Origin: Actinomycetota bacterium
GTDB taxonomy: Bacteria > Actinomycetota > Actinomycetes > S36-B12
Direction: 5' to 3'
DNA length: 5,851 bases
NCBI GenBank assembly: GCA_003456155.1
Contig: DMPC01000215.1
Coordinates: 1 to 5,851, forward strand
Part shown: positions 1-4,630 of the stretch, piece after piece
How positions within the stretch are numbered: the stretch's first letter is position 1
Layout: each line of letters starts with the position of its first letter
Notes under the pieces: model-generated
Told to the model about the DNA's origin: nothing
What the model saw: the letters and a program-made list of their open reading frames with translations, nothing else
Databases searched by the model: none
Position numbers and translations under genes: made by a program

Positions 1-308
1 GGCAGCGAACCGCCCGGCCACGGCAGATACAGCTCCTGCCCGAACCCGGCGGCCCGCAGGCCCCAGTTCCGAGCCCGCCCCTCGAGCCACGGTGAGAGCC
101 CCAGCTGGTCGAGCTCGGCGATCGCCCGGGGGGTCAGTCCGTCACCGCAGGGCTTGTCCCGGGGGAAGGTCTCCGCATCGACGAGCGTCACGTCGAGGCC
201 GTGGCGAGCGGCCCAGGCCGCGGTGGCCGAGCCTGCGGGACCGGCACCGACGATGAGGACGTCGGTGCTGAGGGTCTCGTCGCTGAGGGTCTCGGGGCTG
301 GCGGTCAT
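1..308 (-). CDS. menJ: MenJ-like geranylgeranyl reductase family FAD-dependent oxidoreductase (5' part, cut by window edge)
   Basis: The window holds the N-terminal 102 residues; the gene runs off the left edge. After about 15 polar residues comes a Rossmann FAD-binding strand-turn-helix with GxGxxG at residues 21-26 (VGAGPAG) and an acidic residue at D44 ending the second strand. PRDKPCGDGLTPRA follows at about 49-62. This PCGDGL box is typical of the geranylgeranyl reductase family, and the whole N-terminus resembles mycobacterial MenJ, which saturates one isoprene unit of the menaquinone side chain at the membrane. The reaction is inferred from family membership; a related prenyl or archaeal-type lipid reductase is possible. 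The ATG at 308 lies 24 nt after the stop of the transporter gene, with only weak purine-rich sequence (GAAGAA) as a ribosome site, so it is probably co-transcribed with it. Residues 6-14 are a short ETLSD/ETLS duplication. Confidence 0.8.
   Translation of the reverse strand, partial: MTASPETLSDETLSTDVLIVGAGPAGSATAAWAARHGLDVTLVDAETFPRDKPCGDGLTPRAIAELDQLGLSPWLEGRARNWGLRAAGFGQELYLPWPGGSL
267..294. repeat. Short direct repeat inside the reductase N-terminus
   Basis: The 13-base unit GCTGAGGGTCTCG occurs at 267-279 and again at 282-294, a 15-base period. It keeps the reading frame and encodes ETLSD/ETLS in the disordered-looking N-terminus before the FAD fold. It looks like a small slippage duplication with no evident function. 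Confidence 0.6.
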
Positions 309-332
309 GGCCCACCCATTCTTCCCGAGGAT

Positions 333-1247
333 CTAAGGACGGGCGAATCGCGGCAGGCGCAGGAGCCCCTGAGCGATCGACGCCCCCACGATCACGATCA
401 GGGCGCCCACGGGCTGGTTCCACGTGATGTCCTCGCTCAGGAACACCGCGCCCGAGATCACGGCGACGACCGTGATGGCAAAGGTGACGGTGCTGGCGGT
501 CGTGGCATCGGACCTGGTGATCACTCGGAAGTTGAGCACGTAGGCGATGCCGCCTCCGATGATGCCCAACGTGAGCATGACCCACACGACCTGCGGCGTG
601 ATGGGTGCATGCGAGAAGCCGCTCACGAGGACGAAGGGGATCGACTGCAGGGTGCCCATGACCATCAGGCCGGTCGCCAGAGCGATCGGCGGGACGGCAT
701 CGGGACGGCCCGTGGCCAGGTGCCGCCGCGTGTAGGGGTAGGAGATGCCGTAGCCGATGACAGCCAGGAGGCAGGCCGCGATGCCCAGCCACGTCGAGGC
801 ACCCAGGCCCTGCCACACGCCGACGACCACGACGACACCGAGGAATCCCAGGACGAGGCCGACGACACGCTGTCGAGTGGGCTTCTCCTCCGGGAAGGCG
901 ACGAGGATCGCGGCCAGCGTCGTCAGCGGAGTGACTCCGTTGATGATGCCCGCGAGGGCCGAGGAGATGTACTGCTCGCTGAAGGAGAACAGCAGCCAGC
1001 CGCCTGCACTCATCGGGAAGGCCGCGATGAACAGCGGCTTCCAGTAGCGGCGGGCCGGGAGGGCTACGCGCAACAGAGCGCTGATGACGAGCATGGTCAC
1101 CATGGCCAGAGCGATCCTGCCGAACACGACACCCGCCGGCGTGAGCGATTCGAGCGCGACCTTGATGAAGAAGAACGAGTTGCCCCAGATCACAGCGAGC
1201 AGGAGGTAGGCGGGCAGCCAGCTGCGCACCGGATGCGTGGTCGTCAT
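333..1247 (-). CDS. EamA-family (drug/metabolite transporter superfamily) permease
   Basis: This is a 304-residue integral membrane protein with about ten hydrophobic segments in two halves, the usual duplicated EamA arrangement. The first half covers roughly residues 11-145, beginning LPAYLLLAVIWGNSFFFIKVAL, where the WGNSFFFIK stretch is typical of EamA first helices. The second half covers roughly 153-300. Length and topology match complete family members, which export amino acids, metabolites or drugs through the cytoplasmic membrane; the substrate cannot be read from sequence. The ATG overlaps the stop of the Ada-like gene as ATGA (1244-1247), so translation is probably coupled. The reductase gene follows 24 nt downstream. 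A link to alkylation damage is possible through this coupling but is inference only. No frameshift or missing segment is visible. Confidence 0.9.
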   Translation of the reverse strand: MTTTHPVRSWLPAYLLLAVIWGNSFFFIKVALESLTPAGVVFGRIALAMVTMLVISALLRVALPARRYWKPLFIAAFPMSAGGWLLFSFSEQYISSALAGIINGVTPLTTLAAILVAFPEEKPTRQRVVGLVLGFLGVVVVVGVWQGLGASTWLGIAACLLAVIGYGISYPYTRRHLATGRPDAVPPIALATGLMVMGTLQSIPFVLVSGFSHAPITPQVVWVMLTLGIIGGGIAYVLNFRVITRSDATTASTVTFAITVVAVISGAVFLSEDITWNQPVGALIVIVGASIAQGLLRLPRFARP

Positions 1248-2056
1248 CCGCGCTCGGCGGCGATGAGCCGCTCCTTCACTTCAAGGCCCCACCGGTACCC
1301 GGCCAGATTCCCGTCACTGCGCACCACGCGATGACAGGGGATGGCGAGGGCAACCCGATTGGTGGCGCAGGCCCGCGCGACCGCGCGCACCGACGTCGGG
1401 CTGCCGAGAGACTCTGCGACCTCGGTGTAGCTCCGGGTCTCGCCCGCCGGGATCATCCGCAGGGCCGACCAGACGCGGGCCTGGAACGCCGTGCCCTGCA
1501 CGTCGACGGGGAGCTCCGGTGCGGGGTGGCCGACCGCGAGCTCGCGCAGCGCGGCCATGACGTCGGACATGGCCGCATCGTCGCGTACGAGAGCCGCCGG
1601 ACGGAACTCAGCCTCGACCTCCCGGATGAGGTCGTCCTGCGCGCCGATGCGCACGGCAGCCAGGCCTCGCGGTGTCGCGACGGCGATCACTTCACCGACG
1701 TCCGTCGAGACGATCGACCACAGCAGGGGCACGGCCACACCACCGGCGACGTACTCCGACGGGGTCATGCCCAGGCGAACAGCCGCCTCTTCATAGAAGG
1801 CGCGCACGGATCCGTATCCCGAGGAGTAGACCGCGTCGATCACCGACGCCGAGGCACGCAGGGTCTCGCGGGTTCGCTCCGCGCGCACGGCCTGCCCGTA
1901 CTGACGCGGAGAGATGCCGAGGACATGGGCGAAGTCGCGCTGAAGCTGCCGAGGTGTGCAGGCCGCGGCACCGCAGAGGCTGTCGAGTGGGACAGGGCCA
2001 CCGGCATCGTCCATGGCCGCACAGGCCAGACGGACGCGCTCGCGTGGGGTGGTCAC
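1244..2056 (-). CDS. Ada-like protein: AraC-type HTH fused to O6-methylguanine-DNA methyltransferase
   Basis: This 270-residue protein repairs O6-alkylguanine by transferring the alkyl group irreversibly to its own cysteine. Residues about 5-105 form an AraC-type helix-turn-helix domain (CTPRQLQRDFAHVLGISPRQY, then SGYGSVRAFYEEAAVRLGMTPSEY). Residues about 110-268 are the alkyltransferase: RSYTEVAESLG, then SVRAVARACATN with the arginine that flips the base, then the active site PCHRV at 240-244 with acceptor Cys241, and Glu262 of the Cys-His-Glu relay. It lacks the N-terminal four-cysteine zinc domain that senses methylphosphotriesters in E. coli Ada (354 residues), so classical autoactivation is not expected. 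The GTG start at 2056 is chosen because TAGCCT lies exactly 6 nt before it, fitting a leaderless transcript. It overlaps the transporter start by 4 bases. It could be named ada or ogt; the domain content is clear. Confidence 0.92.
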   Translation of the reverse strand: MTTPRERVRLACAAMDDAGGPVPLDSLCGAAACTPRQLQRDFAHVLGISPRQYGQAVRAERTRETLRASASVIDAVYSSGYGSVRAFYEEAAVRLGMTPSEYVAGGVAVPLLWSIVSTDVGEVIAVATPRGLAAVRIGAQDDLIREVEAEFRPAALVRDDAAMSDVMAALRELAVGHPAPELPVDVQGTAFQARVWSALRMIPAGETRSYTEVAESLGSPTSVRAVARACATNRVALAIPCHRVVRSDGNLAGYRWGLEVKERLIAAERG

Positions 2057-2062
2057 CGGCGA

Positions 2063-2068
2063 AGGCTA
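2063..2068 (-). promoter_or_regulatory. -10 box for leaderless transcription of the Ada-like gene
   Basis: Minus-strand TAGCCT (TANNNT) ends 6 nt before the GTG at 2056, which places +1 at the start codon. There is no Shine-Dalgarno sequence in between. A possible -35 (GTGATT, 3 of 6 matches to TTGACA) overlaps the vapC stop codon at 18-nt spacing. The leaderless assignment is inferred from actinobacterial promoter spacing. Confidence 0.55.
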
Positions 2069-2088
2069 GGCGGTCGCGTGGGGGCGAA

Positions 2089-2493
2089 TCACTCCGGTTC
2101 GCGACAGGGGACGATGAAGGAGCACAGCGGGCCCTGGGATGCGTTGAGTCGACGATCGAGGGTCACCAAGGGCACGCTGAGGTACTCGGCCAGGGCCACG
2201 TAGTAGGCATCCCACGTTCGCACGTTCGAGCGCAACTGCCACACGCGTTCGTTCATGGGTCGAACGGGAAACCGCTCCCCGCACCAGTCATTGAGCTCCG
2301 CCATGGCTATGTCAGCGCGGGAGGGCGCCAGGGTCGAGCTCAGCAGGTCGCGACGGATGAGGCTGACGATCTCCACATCGATGATGGCCGGAGCCGCGAG
2401 CTCATCGGATGTCGCAAGGATGTTGCGGGTCTCTTCCGCGAAAGGACCTTCGGTGATGACCTCGTAGAGGCACGACGCGTCAACGACCAGCAT
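2089..2493 (-). CDS. vapC: VapC-type PIN-domain ribonuclease toxin
   Basis: The protein is 134 residues from the ATG at 2493. An open reading frame continues upstream to 2562 inside vapB, but 2493 gives the canonical PIN start MLVVDAS and the usual VapC length. The four acidic metal-binding residues of the PIN nuclease fold are present: Asp5 (VVDAS), Glu41 (DVEIVSLIRR), Asp95 (TWDAYYVALAEYL) and Asp113 (VTLDRRL), so the enzyme looks intact. VapC toxins are Mg2+-dependent endoribonucleases that cut tRNA or rRNA; the target here is unknown. The gene overlaps the end of the vapB gene by 14 bases, as is usual for these pairs. The Ada-like gene begins 32 nt after its stop, on the same strand. Ribosome-site sequence before 2493 is weak, consistent with coupling to vapB translation. 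Confidence 0.9.
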   Translation of the reverse strand: MLVVDASCLYEVITEGPFAEETRNILATSDELAAPAIIDVEIVSLIRRDLLSSTLAPSRADIAMAELNDWCGERFPVRPMNERVWQLRSNVRTWDAYYVALAEYLSVPLVTLDRRLNASQGPLCSFIVPCREPE

Positions 2494-2728
2494 TGCCCGG
2501 CCAGGCACCCCGGATGTCATCGAGGGCCTCGATAACGTCGGACTCGCGCTGAGGACCACCACGAAGGCGAGTGCGCTCGATCCACTCGGCCACTGAGGGG
2601 CGCGCTATGTCGCGTTCAGCCAGACGACGCAGATAGTCGGGCACGGACACTCGTGCCTCGGCCGCGCGCTGAGCGAGTTGGTGATACGTCTCGTCCGGGA
2701 TCTCGCGAATCTGCACGGTCTTCGCCAT
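2480..2728 (-). CDS. vapB: VapB/FitA-like ribbon-helix-helix antitoxin
   Basis: This is an 82-residue protein with an N-terminal ribbon-helix-helix DNA-binding domain: the strand KTVQIREIP (residues 3-11), then helices covering about 12-24 and 28-40 (VSVPDYLRRLAERD). The C-terminal tail (about 45-82, with WIERTRLRGG) should be the segment that wraps the toxin and blocks its active site. The RHH domain normally dimerises and, with VapC, represses its own operon. A palindromic operator candidate lies just upstream at 2743-2756. The ATG at 2728 has TACGGT ending 6 nt before it and no good Shine-Dalgarno sequence, so the transcript may be leaderless. The stop lies inside vapC. Family and pairing are clear; binding details are inferred. 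Confidence 0.9.
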   Translation of the reverse strand: MAKTVQIREIPDETYHQLAQRAAEARVSVPDYLRRLAERDIARPSVAEWIERTRLRGGPQRESDVIEALDDIRGAWPGNAGR

Positions 2729-2734
2729 GAACGC

Positions 2735-2740
2735 ACCGTA
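2735..2740 (-). promoter_or_regulatory. -10 box for leaderless transcription of vapBC
   Basis: Minus-strand TACGGT ends 6 nt before the vapB ATG at 2728, matching TANNNT at leaderless spacing. The 14-bp palindrome 2743-2756 would fill most of the -35/-10 spacer. No convincing -35 is seen: TTGAGC at 2765-2770 is 24 nt away from this box and 13 nt from an alternative -10, TATACG, inside the palindrome. Confidence 0.45.
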
Positions 2741-2742
2741 AC

Positions 2743-2778
2743 ATGCGTATACGCATCACTGCATGCTCAACCGCATGC
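2743..2778. promoter_or_regulatory. vapBC operator: Candidate VapB(C) operator: palindrome plus inverted GCATGC repeat
   Basis: ATGCGTATACGCAT at 2743-2756 is a perfect 14-bp palindrome. Two copies of GCATGC follow at 2761-2766 and 2773-2778, separated by TCAACC. The whole cluster spans 36 bp, and each element carries the GCAT half-site. It lies in the 64-bp gap before vapB and across its promoter, where RHH antitoxins normally bind. On the minus strand the GCATGC pair could also form a 6-bp stem with a 6-nt loop just after the GGDEF-gene stop; no U-run follows, so a terminator role is weaker. Confidence 0.6.
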
Positions 2779-2792
2779 CTGGGGGGTGCCCA

Positions 2793-3617
2793 CTACAGGG
2801 GCGGACTCGTCATCACCCGCGACGGCCCCGCGTGGACGGCGAGGTCCAGGGCACCCTCCGAGCGCTCCAGCACCGAATCGACGCTCTCCCCCCGGCTGAT
2901 CAGCGTGACCCCCACCGACATCACCTGCTCCACCTCCGCCGCCTCGAGGGGGATGGGCTCGGCGATGATCTCCTGCAGTCGCTTCACGACCGCCACCGCA
3001 CCCTTGAGATCGTGCACGCGGCGCAGGATCACGATCAGTCGCTCGGGGGCGATCCGCGCGACGAGGTCCCCGGCACGGAGGGTGTCGGAGATGCGCCCGA
3101 TGACGACCTCCATGACCTCCTCGCTTGCCAGCCGACCATGCGCACGATCGATCGCGCCCAGGTCGGTCAGTTCGCAGGTGACGATCGCCGTCTCCTTCCC
3201 CGTGCGCGGCGTGGCCGAGAGCAGCCAGGTCACCTCGTTCAGCACCTGATCGCGGTCGGCGACGCCGCCGCGATGGTCGGGCACCCCCGCCGCAGGGCCC
3301 AGGGCCCGCACGTCCCGGAACTCCACGAGCCAGCCATCCGGACGCGGGACGGAGAGGACTGCCATCCAGCGACCATGACCGTTCGCGTCCAGCAGCCGCA
3401 GCCAGTGCGGTCCCGTCACGACGTCCTTCAACACCGCTCCGAGCAGGCGTCCGTCATCGTTGGCGAGCGCATCCGCGAGTCGACCACCGGCCACATGGGT
3501 GCCGTCGGACCACCAGCGGACCGTGCCATCGGAGGCGACGTCGGCATGGACGTCACCCGCTCGGGTGCGGATCGCCGCCCACTCCTCGGCCGTGGCCTCG
3601 AACTGTCCTGCACTCAT
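2793..3617 (-). CDS. PAS-like/degenerate GGDEF-domain protein, candidate c-di-GMP receptor
   Basis: This is a 274-residue soluble protein with no membrane segment or signal peptide. Residues about 18-105 look like a divergent PAS-type sensory fold (DVHADVASDGTVRWWSDGTH, ending DGWLVEFRDVRAL). Residues about 120-265 are a GGDEF-like fold: DRDQVLNEVTWLL, TAIVTCELTDLGAIDRAHGR, then RAGDLVARIAPERLIVIL, and MSVGVTLISRGE near the end. The catalytic GGDEF motif is APERL (190-194). The first metal-binding Asp position is Glu149, and the guanine-contacting Asn position is Asp157, so cyclase activity is unlikely. RxxD (R181-D184) lies five residues before the motif, exactly where the product-binding I-site sits. 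The ATG at 3617 is supported by the Shine-Dalgarno sequence GGAGAG (3621-3626). It stands alone, 99 bp after the CMD pair and 64 bp before vapB. Confidence 0.78.
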   Translation of the reverse strand: MSAGQFEATAEEWAAIRTRAGDVHADVASDGTVRWWSDGTHVAGGRLADALANDDGRLLGAVLKDVVTGPHWLRLLDANGHGRWMAVLSVPRPDGWLVEFRDVRALGPAAGVPDHRGGVADRDQVLNEVTWLLSATPRTGKETAIVTCELTDLGAIDRAHGRLASEEVMEVVIGRISDTLRAGDLVARIAPERLIVILRRVHDLKGAVAVVKRLQEIIAEPIPLEAAEVEQVMSVGVTLISRGESVDSVLERSEGALDLAVHAGPSRVMTSPPL

Positions 3618-3620
3618 CGA

Positions 3621-3626
3621 CTCTCC
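3621..3626 (-). promoter_or_regulatory. Ribosome binding site of the GGDEF-like gene
   Basis: Minus-strand GGAGAG lies 3 nt before the ATG (5 nt from the GGAG core) and fixes this start. TAACGT at 3654-3659 on the same strand could be the -10 of its promoter, but no matching -35 is visible. Confidence 0.6.
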
Positions 3627-3681
3627 GGCCCTTCTGCACGAGGTGTCATCCCCACGTTAGGCGTTTCGGATCAGCGATGGC

Positions 3682-3708
3682 GTCCCATGACCGGTCAGAC
3701 TGCGGGAC
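3682..3708 (-). terminator. Possible hairpin after the CMD pair
   Basis: GTCCC (3682-3686) pairs with GGGAC (3704-3708), and inside lies the 10-bp palindrome TGACCGGTCA (3688-3697). On the minus strand this starts 8 nt after the stop of the second CMD gene. It has no U-run, so it is a weak terminator at best; an operator for the GGDEF-like gene is an alternative reading. Confidence 0.25.
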
Positions 3709-3716
3709 CGTCACGA

Positions 3717-4250
3717 TCAGGTGTGGCGGACCGCTGCTGCACCCTGCTCGTTGAAGCTGAGCAGGGCGATTCCGGACTCGTCGAGCGGTACCCGCTCCGT
3801 GCCGTCCGTGCCCAGCGTGACGTGGATTTTCTGCGTGCTCCACTTGGTGATATCGACCAGCAGTTCGGCCAGCTCCTCGTCGCTGAAGTGCTCGTGGGCC
3901 TGCTCGACCAGATCGTCCGTCATCTCGCCGGGGAGCCAGATGACGGCATCGACGATCCGCAGCGCGACCTTGTGCCGCTCGCTCAGGTCACTCGTCTCGT
4001 AGTGATCGATCTGCGCGGTGACAGCGTCGGTTGCTCCAGCGTCGCGCGCCTCGGCGAGCCTCAGGGACTGGCAGATGCGGCAGTCGTGCTGCCGGGCGCA
4101 TCGCAGGCGGACCAGCTCGGTCGTGACGGGATCGAGATGACCCGACCGGACAACGGCGTCCTGATAGGCGGAGAGGAGTCCAACGAGCTCAGGGTCACGG
4201 CCCAGCGGTCGACCGTCCGCCCCGACGGGCACGCGAGGGGCGCGCGTCAT
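3717..4250 (-). CDS. Carboxymuconolactone decarboxylase/AhpD-fold protein with CxxC
   Basis: This 177-residue, mostly helical protein belongs to the CMD/AhpD superfamily. DPVTTELVRLRCARQHDCRIC carries the redox motif of the fold: Glu45, then Cys57-x-x-Cys60, at the same spacing (E-x11-C-x2-C) as mycobacterial AhpD Glu118/Cys130/Cys133. The AhpD histidines are replaced: Ile59 sits at the His132 position and Arg64 at the His137 position. A thiol peroxidase or disulfide role is therefore plausible, but standard AhpD activity is doubtful. The C-terminal half (SERHKVALRIVD and HFSDEELAELLVDI, about 90-136) is shared with the upstream protein. The ATG overlaps that gene's stop as ATGA (4247-4250), implying coupled translation in about equal amounts. 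No lipoyl or AhpC partner gene is in the window. Confidence 0.85.
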   Translation of the reverse strand: MTRAPRVPVGADGRPLGRDPELVGLLSAYQDAVVRSGHLDPVTTELVRLRCARQHDCRICQSLRLAEARDAGATDAVTAQIDHYETSDLSERHKVALRIVDAVIWLPGEMTDDLVEQAHEHFSDEELAELLVDITKWSTQKIHVTLGTDGTERVPLDESGIALLSFNEQGAAAVRHT

Positions 4251-4600
4251 CCCGCACCTCCGAGGAGTCGATCAGCGGCCAGCTGAAGTCGCGTACGGGC
4301 CTCGATGATGTAGGACGCCATCACCAGATCGGCCAGCTCGCCGTCCACGAAGTGCACGGCCGCGCCCTCGACGGTGGCGTCGTCGAGGCCGGCGACGTCG
4401 AGGAGGGTCTGATCCACCACGGAGCACACCGCGAGTTCACGCTCGCTCACGGCCGTGCAGGACGGCCGGGTGCCGGTGAGCGCCACGGCGATGCGATCAC
4501 GGACAAGGGCGAGAAGCTCGGGGTCGACGACCTCCGCGGCATGCCTCTCCGCGGCATCGAGGAGCTCGAGGGGCTCGGGCTGCCACTGCCTCAGCGTCAC
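4247..4600 (-). CDS. Cysteine-motif-less CMD/AhpD-like paralogue, partner of the downstream CxxC protein
   Basis: The protein is 117 residues from the GTG at 4600. It aligns by eye with its downstream neighbour: VDPELLALVRDR matches LDPVTTELVRLR, SERELAVCSVVD matches SERHKVALRIVD, and VEGAAVHFVDGELADL matches VEQAHEHFSDEELAEL. In that alignment the catalytic Glu is Ala31 and no CxxC exists; its only cysteines are Cys48 and Cys59. It is therefore probably a structural or regulatory subunit, or an enzyme of different chemistry. The start is chosen because TACGAT ends 7 nt upstream, giving a leaderless transcript. An alternative ATG at 4642 has a GAGGA box but would overlap the start of the divergent phosphatase gene. 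The family call rests on paralogy, so the annotation may otherwise read as hypothetical. Confidence 0.7.
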   Translation of the reverse strand: MTLRQWQPEPLELLDAAERHAAEVVDPELLALVRDRIAVALTGTRPSCTAVSERELAVCSVVDQTLLDVAGLDDATVEGAAVHFVDGELADLVMASYIIEARTRLQLAADRLLGGAG

Positions 4601-4607
4601 CTGACGG

Positions 4608-4613
4608 ATCGTA
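4608..4613 (-). promoter_or_regulatory. -10 box for leaderless transcription of the CMD pair
   Basis: Minus-strand TACGAT ends 7 nt before the GTG at 4600, with no Shine-Dalgarno sequence between. No TTGACA-like -35 is clear. The box lies in the 30-bp gap to the divergent phosphatase gene, whose own ribosome site begins at 4619. Confidence 0.45.
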
Positions 4614-4618
4614 ACTGC

Positions 4619-4623
4619 GAGGA
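4619..4623 (+). promoter_or_regulatory. Ribosome binding site of the HAD phosphatase gene
   Basis: GAGGA lies 7 nt before GTG at 4631. It selects this GTG, whose product begins MPHHDVILIDLDGT, over starts further upstream in the same open frame, which would add unrelated sequence antisense to the CMD gene. Confidence 0.7.
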
Positions 4624-4630
4624 TGCGGGG

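Noticed and set aside
201..1334. A 377-codon plus-strand frame antisense to the transporter
   Set aside because: Composition is dominated by Arg, Asp, Gly and His with no domain. The minus-strand frame encodes a ten-helix EamA protein.
1331..2203. Plus-strand frame of 290 codons antisense to the Ada-like gene
   Set aside because: It is a shadow of a well-supported alkyltransferase gene; no domain and no ribosome site.
2494..2562. Upstream extension of vapC to 2562
   Set aside because: The added 23 residues lie inside vapB in another frame and precede the canonical MLVVDAS PIN start.
2780..2793. G-run (TGGGGGGTGCCC) as a G-quadruplex or terminator
   Set aside because: A single run of six G bases cannot form an intramolecular quadruplex, and the GGG/CCC pairing is too short.
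2763..4286. A 507-codon open frame on the plus strand
   Set aside because: It lies antisense to the GGDEF-like and CMD genes, is rich in Arg/His/Asp as expected from a high-GC shadow frame, has no recognisable domain, and the minus-strand genes have clear motifs.
4352..4630. Upstream extension of the HAD gene to 4352
   Set aside because: This part is antisense to the CMD gene. HAD motif I normally lies within the first 10-15 residues, which the GTG at 4631 with GAGGA upstream provides.
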